In this document: positions 43,330-54,400 of the stretch, one piece after another | How positions within the stretch are numbered: the first letter of the stretch is position 1 | Layout of the letters: each line of letters opens with the position of its first letter | Assembly: GCA_011033025.1 (NCBI GenBank) | Contig: WFMF01000583.1 | Coordinates: 1 to 64,000 of the forward strand | DNA from: Beroe forskalii | Lineage: Eukaryota > Ctenophora > Nuda > Beroida > Beroidae | DNA: 64,000 nucleotides | Reading direction: 5' to 3' | Made by a program: the position numbers and the translations under genes | Notes under the pieces: model-generated | Told to the model about the DNA's origin: nothing | Databases searched by the model: none | Seen by the model: the letters and a program-made list of their open reading frames with translations, nothing else

Positions 43330-43460
43330 TTTTCAGAATTAACAGTGCGGATAAAGGTAGTATACACATCGTCCTAATTTTTGTCGACCCGATCCTCTCA
43401 AAATACATGATCTCTGCTAACCCTCTCATTTGCCTTTTTGTAAAACAAAAACGCAATTGG
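43330..43460. repeat. Dispersed repeat, inverted partner at 46645-46765
   Basis: The complement of this block matches 46645-46765 in order (CGCGTTTTTGTTTTACAAA, GGTTAGCAGAGATC, GTGTATACTACCTTTAT), with moderate divergence. Short ORFs in both are not genes. Confidence 0.6.
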
Positions 43461-43479
43461 AGACGAGAGGGAAAAAATA

Positions 43480-43610
43480 ACTTATCCTTTTGGGACACAC
43501 GTCACACGTGTACCAGAAGGATACCGATAAGTTATTTTTTCTTTTTCAAAAATAAAAAATAACTTATCCTTTTGGGACACACGTCACACGTGTCCCAGAA
43601 GGATAAGTTT
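43480..43610. repeat. Two hairpins built from ACTTATCCTTYTGGGACAC
   Basis: 43480-43545 and 43556-43606 each fold: AACTTATCCTTTTGGGACAC, then GTCACAC, then GTGTCCCAGAAGGATAAGTT. A third arm is near 43842. They precede the tRNA-like sequence. Confidence 0.65.
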
Positions 43611-43686
43611 CTAATATAAAGGGCAGTTTCTAATATAAAGGGCAGTGATCTTGTACACAGTGTGAGGAAATAGCAGAAAAGCTGGC

Positions 43687-43758
43687 GGATTGGTAGCTCA
43701 ATTGGTAGAGCAACAGGCATGTTTCCTGAGGTTCCGGGTTCAAGTCCGGGTCAATCCC
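43687..43758 (+). tRNA. tRNA-like sequence, Thr(TGT)-like, probably degenerate or SINE head
   Basis: The cloverleaf fits: acceptor GGATTGG / TCAATCC, D-arm GCTC-AATTGGTA-GAGC, anticodon arm with CAGG/CCTG, T-arm CCGGG-TTCAAGT-CCGGG (one mismatch), discriminator C. The D-arm and TTCAAGT serve as A and B boxes. The anticodon loop is CATGTTT, giving TGT, but position 33 is A instead of the invariant T, and the first anticodon-stem pair is A-A. It is therefore more likely a pseudogene or SINE-derived head than a working tRNA. Confidence 0.4.
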
Positions 43759-44037
43759 ATACTTTTCTGAGTTTCTTCCCTATTCAGTACTTGGTCATGA
43801 TCTCATTAAAATAAAAATACTATTTGAAAAGAAAAAAAAACAACTTATCCTTCTGGTACGCCGTACAACGAGTAGTTTATGTCAATATTTCTCCTCTAAG
43901 TGATGAGCTCATCATTTTGCAAACTTACATACACTACCTCATCATTTCCAAAACATACATACATACCCAATTGATGAGCTAATTTCTGGATGGCCCCTAA
44001 AAACGTATACCACTACGTATCGGTATACCACAACGTG

Positions 44038-44080
44038 GAAAACCAAGCGCGGCGTAATACGCCGCGCTTGGTTTAACGTA
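44038..44080. repeat. Short GC-rich palindrome
   Basis: AACCAAGCGCGGCGTAATAC pairs with GTATTACGCCGCGCTTGGTT. Related to the MITE-like elements at 27368 and 28112. 44090-44770 shows nothing else. Confidence 0.65.
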
Positions 44081-44779
44081 GACACACAACCAATGGTGAG
44101 ACTCGAGATGAGATCTCTTCTGTATTCTAAAATGAAAACAACAGAATATTGAATACAAATAAAACTTTTGAATTTGGGCTCCATACAATTACAAATACAA
44201 CAAACATGATATATTCATGCGTTACTCCAAAACCAGGAAATAGAGCTATTCCTAGATCAGTACTGGGGTCTAAGAGTAAAACTAAAAACCCGTTGTATGA
44301 AATGGCTCTGCAAGAATTAATTTTTAATGAACGAACAAATATTCTAAACTAAAAACTGACCCGAGAAAATAGCTTGCCATATGGCATACTCAATATTTTT
44401 AAGGAATACTATAAACGCATGATTGGTCATATATAATATCGATATCGTACTTTTACTATCTGAAAAGTCTACTCACCAATGCTCTCATAGGAGCTCTTTG
44501 ATGGGTTCTTTTTTATCTAAATATTACCAGCCCTTTCTAGCTCCCCTTCCACGTCGAAAAGGAGTTGTTGAAAGAAGCTGGTAGTAAGAGCTGATTATAG
44601 ACTTTTTGGTTGATTGACTACAAGTACAACCCAGATGCATCCGAAGTAACACATTGCTTACTTAATCGGTATCCAAGGCCCGAAATAATTATTGACGAAG
44701 TTTGTATTAGTAATAACATAAACAAATGTAATAAAACATGCAGCAGGCAACAATAAATTACAACCGCGCGCCGATAACA

Positions 44780-44785
44780 TTTATT
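44780..44785 (-). terminator. Candidate poly(A) signal of the PIAS gene
   Basis: AATAAA on the minus strand, about 405 bases beyond the PIAS stop codon. No nearer copy was noticed. Confidence 0.35.
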
Positions 44786-44877
44786 TTAATCAAATAATCA
44801 AAATTGTGGGAAAACAATGTGGTACACAGTGTACAATGTAAATGGTCTTTCAGGACTCAGACTACCACTTAATAGTT

Positions 44878-45050
44878 ATACGTTACAACTGTAACTACCA
44901 GAAGTTGCACCTGTAACTACCGAAAGTTACAGTGTAACTTTTGGTAGTTTAGTTACACCTGTAACTACCAGTGAGTTACACCTGTATCTATCAAAAAGTT
45001 ACACCTGTAACTACCAAAAGTTACACCTGTAAAGATCAAAAATTTACAAG
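44878..45050. repeat. Tandem TTACACCTGTAACTACCAAAAG repeat in the PIAS 3' UTR
   Basis: Six to seven units of about 24 bases with GTTACACCTGTAACTACC; the first two are inverted relative to the rest, which allows a hairpin in the transcript. Confidence 0.75.
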
Positions 45051-45190
45051 TGTAGCACCCAACAAGATACGCCTCTGATCACTGAATCTCTCTGAGAAAT
45101 CATAGTCAACAAAAAAGCTCCAGCTCGCGACCAAATCCGCTGACGCAGCGTTAATACAACTTATGACAAATATTCGCGACAGGCGGCTAG

Positions 45191-45442
45191 TCAATCTATG
45201 GTGATGATGTTCTCGGAGTCCCGACTGCGGGAGATAGAGTGGGAGGGCTGCTGCGGGAGGCGGTGAGGGGCGGCGGCGGGCGCCTGCGCGGCGGCTTGCT
45301 GTCTGTGAGATGAGGAGGGAACGCCGCCTTGCTGGGACACTACTTGCTGGTGTTGGGAGGTCTGGCCTCCCTGCTGCTCCAGCTGGTACCTGTGGTACTG
45401 CCGCATCTTGTTCAGCTCCCGCATGAAGTTGGTGAACGCAGG
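45191..45442 (-). CDS. PIAS: PIAS last coding exon
   Basis: Acceptor TATATTTCAG, 83 codons and [23 protein letters not shown] then a Gln/Ser/Ala-rich tail ending ENIITID. The low-complexity C-terminus is normal for PIAS. Confidence 0.85.
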   Translation of the reverse strand, partial: PAFTNFMRELNKMRQYHRYQLEQQGGQTSQHQQVVSQQGGVPSSSHRQQAAAQAPAAAPHRLPQQPSHSISRSRDSENIITID

Positions 45443-48400
45443 CTGAAATATAGGGGTTAATAAGCAAGGAAGTTACCGGAGTACTGAGTATACACAGATT
45501 CAAAGCTGCAGCCAATCAATTTGGAAAATGTTTCAGGGAATCATAAACCGTATTACTCCAAATATGAATCTCGACAAATGACAATTTGAGGAAATTAATC
45601 TGGTTCAAGGAATATTTTCTCAAATAGGTTTGAAGTCAAATATAATATACTCACATCGCCGTCAGGAAGACTGCTTTGGCACATTGACACCAGCGTCTCG
45701 AATCCTGCAAGCGGATTACATTTATAATTGATAAAACAGAGTCAATCTCGAAATAATCTCAACTTTTGGAGATTTCAAAAAGAGATAATCTCCTTTGTGA
45801 GAGATTTTCACCAAAAAGGAGATAAACGTCAAAAAAGGAGATAATTGCCAAAAAAGGAGATGATCGCCAAAAAAGGAGACAATCACCAAAAAATAATATC
45901 ATCGCTAAAAGAGGAGATAATCGTCAAATGATCTCGTAAAATGTTAAATCGGTTTTGGCCAATAGCATAGCTTCCACCGTGATGCCGGGCCGGCCCGCCC
46001 AAATGAGAAACGAGCGCGAATTGAACTGTATGCGCGCTCCAAATGCGCGAAACCTGACTTGAAAAAGAGCTCGCGCTTTCCATAAAATTCATAAGATCGA
46101 CTGCTTTCAGTAGATGTTCTAGCCCAAAATTGTCATGATTCTACATGTGGATTTACCTATTGATCCTCGACAAAGCATGCCGCGCGTGCCGTAGGAAACG
46201 CAAAAAAGCTCCTACTATTTTCCAAGAATATCTGCAAATGAGATCATCATCCAATCAAGCAGGCGACTCGGCATGATCTATTACCCACTTCACTCTGTGA
46301 TAATTACGTCCTAAAACTTAGGATGTGATATCAAGCAGACATAATGTAAGCCACAAGGAGACAAAGAGAATACTTTAATTCACGGATTACTGGGAAATCC
46401 ATGACAAAAATGAAGAGGAACCCCCATGTAGATCATGACGATTCCATGACAATTCTGCTAGAACATCTACTCACTGCTTTATTAGGTTATCATTGACGTC
46501 ATAGTAACAATTTCAATGACGTCACAGTTTCAAAGGAATGATTCGAGTTATTGATTGCATCATTTCAACATCAGCAAAACTCCCAAAAACGACAGTCCTG
46601 AGAGTACAAGATGTACTGTGCACATTATGGAATTCGCTGCGAGGCATTTTTTCCTGTTCCCAATCGCGTTTTTGTTTTACAAATCGGCATTGAGAAAAGG
46701 TTAGCAGAGATCGTGTTTTGTGGGGGTTGTGCGTATACTACCTTTATGCGTACTTTTAAATCTGAAATAGGTGGTGTGCTGCGCGCGACCGAATTTGGTC
46801 GTATGCGATCCGTGGTATGTCACTTTTTCCATCATTTCCTGCTCCTTTATAATATCACTCGCGCCAGTAAAGCGTGGTGTAGTGGCATCCTGTACAGTGT
46901 GCACTGCAGCTTACAGGTATTCCGGTTCAATGCTCTGTCCATCCTAATAGTTATGTTGAAACTTGGAAATTGATTCTTTTTCAAAAACTTCGTTATTCTT
47001 TAATTCCATCAAACTTGTCAATGACAAGAGGTGCATGAATTTTTATCGATTTTCTTGGAAATCTCCGTCAAATTTTGATTAGGTTTCAATCAAATTAACA
47101 TTTTTCTTTAAGCAGTTGACAATTGACAATGAGCAGTTTGAGTTCGATCAATGATTATTGACCTTAGCAATTGTGCTGAGGAAAGTAGGAGATGAAATTT
47201 TGTCCCGGTACCAGATGAATTTACGATATCTGAATCTTCATTCTTCAATCTTGGTTAGTAATCCTTCTCTTTATCTTCAAGCTGGCACAGTTGATCTTAA
47301 CAAAATCACAAATTTCGACGCCCAAGATGTACATTGCATTTGGTTGAATGTCAATAGTCACCATGAGAAATCCTCGATCAAGCTTTTGTTTTAAAGTGAG
47401 CTTTGACTGTGATAGCTGAGCAACATAAACTCAAACTGCAGAAACTTGCAAGGACAGAAAATAATGCGATTTCGTATGATATAATTATTGTTATCAATGG
47501 AAACGCTTGACAATGTGCAACGCTTGATGTGAGCACGAGATGTCGCCCAAAACTCAAAAGGAAACAACCAAGAATGAATGGCGGTACGCGCGCAAACAAA
47601 ACATGGCAGGTTTTGGGCGCAAACAGAACATGGCAGGTGTTGCGCGCGCAATAAAATGCACGTGCGATTTGTGATCACATACGAACTTTATTGTTTAATG
47701 AAATTTAAGCGCTCACCTATGTTAGATAAGAGAAAACGAACACAATTATTGTTTTCAGTCTATACTTATGAATGAAATATTCAGAAAAATGATTCAATGA
47801 TGTTGGTACTTGAAATGAGAATTCTTCTGAAATTTCCGATCGCGCGGCGCCATGTCCGTAGGTGAATATAATGTCAAATCATTATCACACGCGTACAAAT
47901 TGTGGTTTAATGGATATTTCAGACACCGATCTCAGAGGTAGCGACACCTCAGTAATTGATAGTAGTGTTTTATCGTCAACTCTTCATGTCAGTTAAAGAG
48001 TTAATGAGACGGACAATGATCGACGATCAAATGACGGCGTGTTTTTTTACCAACCCGGGGAACAGGAAATTAAGCGCCTGCATACGGGAACAACGGGCAC
48101 AAGAAATGCGCCGGCAGGCGCAATTCTTGTTTTCTATGTCAGATTACGCCCGAGTCAGTTCATGCTTTCATAGGAAAACTAATTATTACACAATCATATG
48201 GCATACCATTTTAGTTTGTTAAGGAATCCTGCTTGATCGCCCTTTGCAGGCTGTTCTGAGGCAGGTTTCTGTGCAGACTTTATCACTGACTGCACCGACT
48301 GGACACTTACTGCTTGCCTGAAATTAACGTCATGTCGTCATTCAATTAAAATCATCTTTCGAGATTATAGTCAAGTGTTTCGAACAAAAACACGTGCTAT

Positions 48401-51400
48401 CACTGACAGTAACGCGTTATCATGACAAGAATAACGCGTTGTTTGTACAACACAATACCTACAACATGAAATAGTTGTAATCCAACTTACTTCTTAGCTG
48501 GCGGTGGGGGGCAATCCTCATCATCAGACGAGAGGATGTCAATTACATCGTGTACTGGTGGCTCAGCTGTAAAGGTTAGAGTGAGTAGTAAACTTCATAA
48601 TAGAACGAGAAATGAACTTGAATTTGAAAGCTAAAACATCCGGAATCCGGATCCTACATATTGACAATGACGAGTAACAAACAATGGCAGAGGTGCCTTG
48701 TACAACGATGATTTGAACTTTCTGAACAGTGAATGCTGATATATAGTTAAATGTATGCTATATAAGACAGTCATAGAAATTGGCGAAAAAATTTTGCTGT
48801 CAAAAATTTTGCATCAACATCGCTTCAAGCATCCCATAGTTTGCACTGTAGATAATCTTATATGTAGAACATCCTGTCTCTGTGTAATGTACAGCGAACA
48901 GTAAAGAAAACATTAGACACTTCCCTGTACATTGCAAATTAAATTATCATGTCTAGTTAACATTAGACTAACATGTACAGTAAACATTAATAGACTATCA
49001 TGTACAGTGAACATGAAACATAAGACTATCCTATACATGGAACATTAGACTATATTGTACAGTGAACTATCCTGTACAGTGTACAGTGAACATGTAATCC
49101 TATACAGATAACATGTACAGACTATCCTGTACATTGGACAGATTATTTTGTCATGTCAAATACATTCCACGTGAGTGGAAGTATATCATGTACATGTAAC
49201 TTAATACCGTAGGTACTCAATAGGGAGTGAACTACTGTTCGTTTACTTGCTACGTTCTAGAACAATCAATTGTTACTCTCACAAACGTTCCGGAACTTAC
49301 TAAAATTCTCTAATTCTCAAAACTTAACTTTTATTTGTCAGAATGTTAGACCAATTTTTATCATCTATCCATGTGTGATGTGATAAATAGTTTCTCTAGA
49401 TAAATTCTGGTAATTATTTGTAAATATTCGCGAAGGAATGTCACCAAAAATTCCAGGAGTAAAGAATGTAGTGAGAGGAGTAGCGTTTATTCTCTAACGT
49501 ATTGAACGCCTTTTCGGATAACCAGAATTCAGGTGAAGTAGATAACGTTGAGATAACAGTGACATAATATCACAATAATATGTTGAATTAATGACATATG
49601 TAAATTGTAAGTGTAATTTCAAATGTAAACGTAACTTACGACCGCCTATTTATTTTGAGCGAATATACGTATATTATCTCTTTACGTCGTAAAGGGATAT
49701 TACATACGCTCAAAATAAATAGGCGATCGTGAATTACGTCATCAAAATTGTGCACGCTGCCAAATTGTGGAAAATAACCGCCTATTTTTCGTGAGCATGG
49801 TAAAGGAAAATGCTGCTTCGCGATGGTGTACTTTGTACATGCCAAAAGTAAGGATATGCGATGGATGATTCATGTCTTGGATCCTAGCGTGTCTAATCAA
49901 ACGAGTCTACCGCTCTTCTAGAACTATAATATGTGAGTAACCGAGTAACTGAAAGTGTCATCAGTTAACGATACTTTGCACCCTAATGCTGACGCTTCAC
50001 CGAGCCGCTTACTCCTTGCACATTCCTCGTCAAAAACTCATGTTTAACTTGAGTACGTGAATCTGAGTAATTACAACTTTACACACAAACACACAATATT
50101 TAACATGAGTACGTTATAGTACGTTCCGTGACGTATGATGTACATTTGAAACATTATACACAAATTACTAACTACTGTACACAAAGTGGTGCCTGTACAC
50201 TAAATACCATCGTCAACATTCTCTAACTTCGTCATTGTTCACATTTTCAGAATAACCACACTGTCGTATAATGATCTCTCCCAAATCACTCGAGAAATAG
50301 GACCAGGATTAAGTGACATTTGGAACGTGAGTCGTGCAATCTCAGATTTGATAGAAACTTCCTATTGCCATAGACTTACTTTTCAGGTACTTCATAAATC
50401 ATATCGAGTTAGGAAATAGAATCCTTATTTTATGTGGAAAATCACGATCTTTCGGATTTTAGACTCACGAATCAACCATAGCATACAATATCTTAATAAC
50501 ATTTTGTGAATAATTAATTAGTGATGTCAATATTTTGGATATTTCGTATCCCACTATCCGATTTGTTTTGATCGGCCGCGTAACCATCCCAATTCCATGT
50601 TTAACGACTGAAACGACCCGAAACTCAAAACCTCCAAAGACTAAATTATGTAAATCCAAAACAAGTCGAAATTTAAGCCTTTTACATTGTCTTTTGAGTG
50701 ATGAGCGGCTCGAAAGCTTAATTTTCCGCGAAAATAAGAAACCAGCTCGAAACCTCTGAGCAGACCTACTACTCTACTACAACCCGAAACCAGCCAAAAC
50801 CTGGATGATGATTTAAGAACCGGTTTAGCTCATAGATAAACTCATAGATAAACCTGGTGGTTCCGGGACTTTTGGTATTATGAAAGTGTGGATCAGTCCG
50901 GAACAACTAAAAACCACAAGTCAGAACACCCAAAACAAGACCCAAAAACCACCCAAATTGTGGGTGGTTTCGGGATACTTTCATCGGCTTTCGGGTCGTT
51001 TCACTGGCTTCGTGTTGTTCCACATCTTGAATTTTTTGATCAGCAAAATATGATTTTGGATTTTGTCTGAATAACTTTAAGAGGATGTATGTACGATAAT
51101 AAAATCTTACTTTTTAAGCATATACCCAGGACATCGCGATGTCCATACTCTAGACTGAGATCGGTGATTAATTTGAGTGAACAATCTGAGTCCGTTAGAT
51201 TAAACACAACTGAGGCAGCATGCAGCAGAAAACTTGGGCCTAAGCCACGTGCTTGTGATCGGGTCAACGACAGTCATGAGTTACCATGGTGTTTATACAT
51301 TGTAAAGTTACAATGTACACTCATGTACACACTATACATTGGAATACATTGGTGTGCACATCATTCGTCTAATTAAAGTGTAATCACACCGCTAATTAGT

Positions 51401-54400
51401 AGCCACATTAGCTCACACCAGCTCCCTTTGTTAAGTGTGTATAGCGAGCCGGCAATGTACACTACAGTAACTCAGCGGCTATATGTACATTGAGGAATGT
51501 ACATTGCCGAGAGAGCGCTGCTCGGCGGCTTAATGTGCCACGCCCAATTACAAAACGCTCCCTCAGCGCACAGCAATATATATAATTTCACAAGACAGCC
51601 TCACGAGCTCTCTTTTCAGTTGGCGCTCGCTCATTGGCTCACTCGATTATTCTAGCACAGCGATTGGACGCCTCGGTGTATTTCTAAAAATAGCGTTGCC
51701 CTTATAAGGGATAATTTGCCTATATATTTTATACACGCTAACTTACACTAGGAGAGGGGAGTAAGTCCATGATATGGAGGTAAGTGACTTAAATATGTGT
51801 CAGTTGCTAATTAGATTGCATGATAACCTCTTTCAAATATGGCGGCCACGGGGCGCGCATGCATTACAAGTGCATGGGAAACGTGCTCTAGAGGAATGCA
51901 ATAATCGATAACTCTCAGTTTTAACATTTAGAGATAACGCAGCATACATCGATCACAATGTTCTGTTCAGAGTAACAATGCGAGATGGTATCCATTTACA
52001 GTGTAGGTGGTAACCATGGTAACGCGCATGGTTACATCATACACCAGTTGCTAGGTGAATGTGTATATGTTGTGAACGCGTGATCATGAGTAATCCAACT
52101 TGGTATGATCAGTGAATCAGTGCCTTATGGTCCAATGGGGTGATACAGGCTAGTAACATTTACTGCATTATCATCATATATTGCGCACGTGCACGATCCA
52201 TGCATCGTGTTTCAACATTCCAACCTCACCATGCTGCATGTGCAATTCCGTTATAGGACTTCAAAGCCAATTTCGCAGATGATGAACTCATTGCTTACAA
52301 TTTACAAAAAAAATTACAAACAAGCATCCTCCGATCCGACACGTTTTTTCATAATGCGGACTTGAAACCCTTTCTGAACTGTAATCGCGTTCGTAATGAT
52401 TTTTATGACATCAGGCGCCCATGAGCATAGTGATCCTTTATGCTATTGAGAGCAGGTTATAACAAATTATTGCAAACATAAACAATCAAGCGATGCATAT
52501 GGAGTAGGATAATTTCACCGAAATGCGTACAGTAGCTGATAGTTCAGTTGTGCAATTTGTTATTTAACTTTATTGCGCGTTAAAATGAGGGTTATTCCAA
52601 ACACAAGGAAATAAAATTACTGACACTACCGTGCGAAATAAACCCTTTACCCTTTACGCACTGTTCCTCTACGCCATAGTAATCAATATCAAATTAACAC
52701 TTGGCCAATAAATTATCATGAACGGCACTGGGCACTACAGTGCGTAATAGGGTTTACATTTATACACTCTCTAAACATTGTTAGAAAGTACATAATGATA
52801 CTATAAACAATATTGTGTCAGCTAGGACTTATTCAGCCACTGACGGCAATAAAATTCAATGAGACAAATAGAATGATAATGAAAGTTGACTGCAATTTTT
52901 GTAGCGAGCTCTGAGTTTGCTAAAATTTCTGCGCATTGATGCGCTGATAGGAATTAAAACTCTCTTAAATTACCTACTTACTCATTTGTTTGTTTATTTA
53001 GGGAGACGAGCTCATCACTCCCACTGGGTTTTTACAACCAACGATCCCCAGAAGTCCGGTAAGCTTGATACACATTAAACGCTTCTAACTATATTCTCCT
53101 TATACGGTATGATTACCTCAACAACGGCCCTGCGAACTGTACCATTACTTACCGGGAACTTCTAAGTGTCAGTATTCATTACAGAAGGTGTAAGCTGTAA
53201 GTTCGACTATATAGTCTATGATTTTAGAATTATAGGCGTGTTCTACTTACGCAAATATAACTGAATTTTATTGTCTGTTATACTTGTAATAATATGACTG
53301 TATGACTTCTATGCAGGACTGTATGATGCAATTCAAGTGGGAAGTTACAAAGTTACAATTAAATGTTCCGCAAAGAAAATCACGGCAATAACCCAGGTAA
53401 CTATTTTGCAATACGAAATGTCACAAAAATGGTTTCAGATTGGTATTAATTGGATAGAAATGAAGTATGTAAAGTGAAGTCGAAGTCAATGATATTTTGT
53501 TTTAATTCCCTCTCGAGCACTTCTCAACATCAAGCTGGTTGCTGAACACGACATATTTTAAAGTTTCAAGGTGTCCCTCTAATTGTGGTTACTTCATTGA
53601 GAATTTATGAGTTCTACATCTGAAATATAAACCCTCCTTCAAAACAATTATTTTTCTAAATTTCTAGTCGTTTAATAATTAGATTGCTAATTATTGGGTC
53701 TGCTCCAATAATTCACGTTCTGTACAGGGTTAACTTGTTCGGGTAGCTCAAATTGAAATAATTGTACAAACGACTTACGTCCACCTTATTATACAAGTGA
53801 CGATGCCCCGTACATTAATCACATTATGGTACAAGGCACTAACTGTTATCTGCATTGCGTACAATGAACGTATTTGTGCTTTTCTCAGAAACGTCCCTGC
53901 TCCAGATTTCCAAGAATTGAACTGGTGGATTCTCGGAAATACTGAATGTCTTGAACGTCCAATACGCACACACAGCGGGAATATCACGTACTGGATTTTC
54001 AAGACACAGTTCAGAGGAAAAGCACAGCCTTGAGCTGTGCTTTTCCTGCAGTCAAGTTAATGAGAAAACGTATTTATCGGAACTGAGTTTAGATGATAAG
54101 CAATGGAATTACGTACATTGTTTTGTCATTGCGCCAGATTTTCTGGTGTCTCCAAGTTTGAGTGGTTTGTAGATTTAATTTATTACACGAAAATTAGATT
54201 GGTAGATTCTTTATAAGAAAACCCAAATTCTATAAAGAGTTTATGACATCATTTCTCCAAAAGTTAGATCATATCGCTGTTCTTGATGCATCATAAATCA
54301 AAGACATTATTAGACATGATATCATCCGTCATCACCTTAGATAGCAATGAGGCAATTCTGCAAACTATTTTAAACCTAATTGGTTAATTAACGTTAATTT

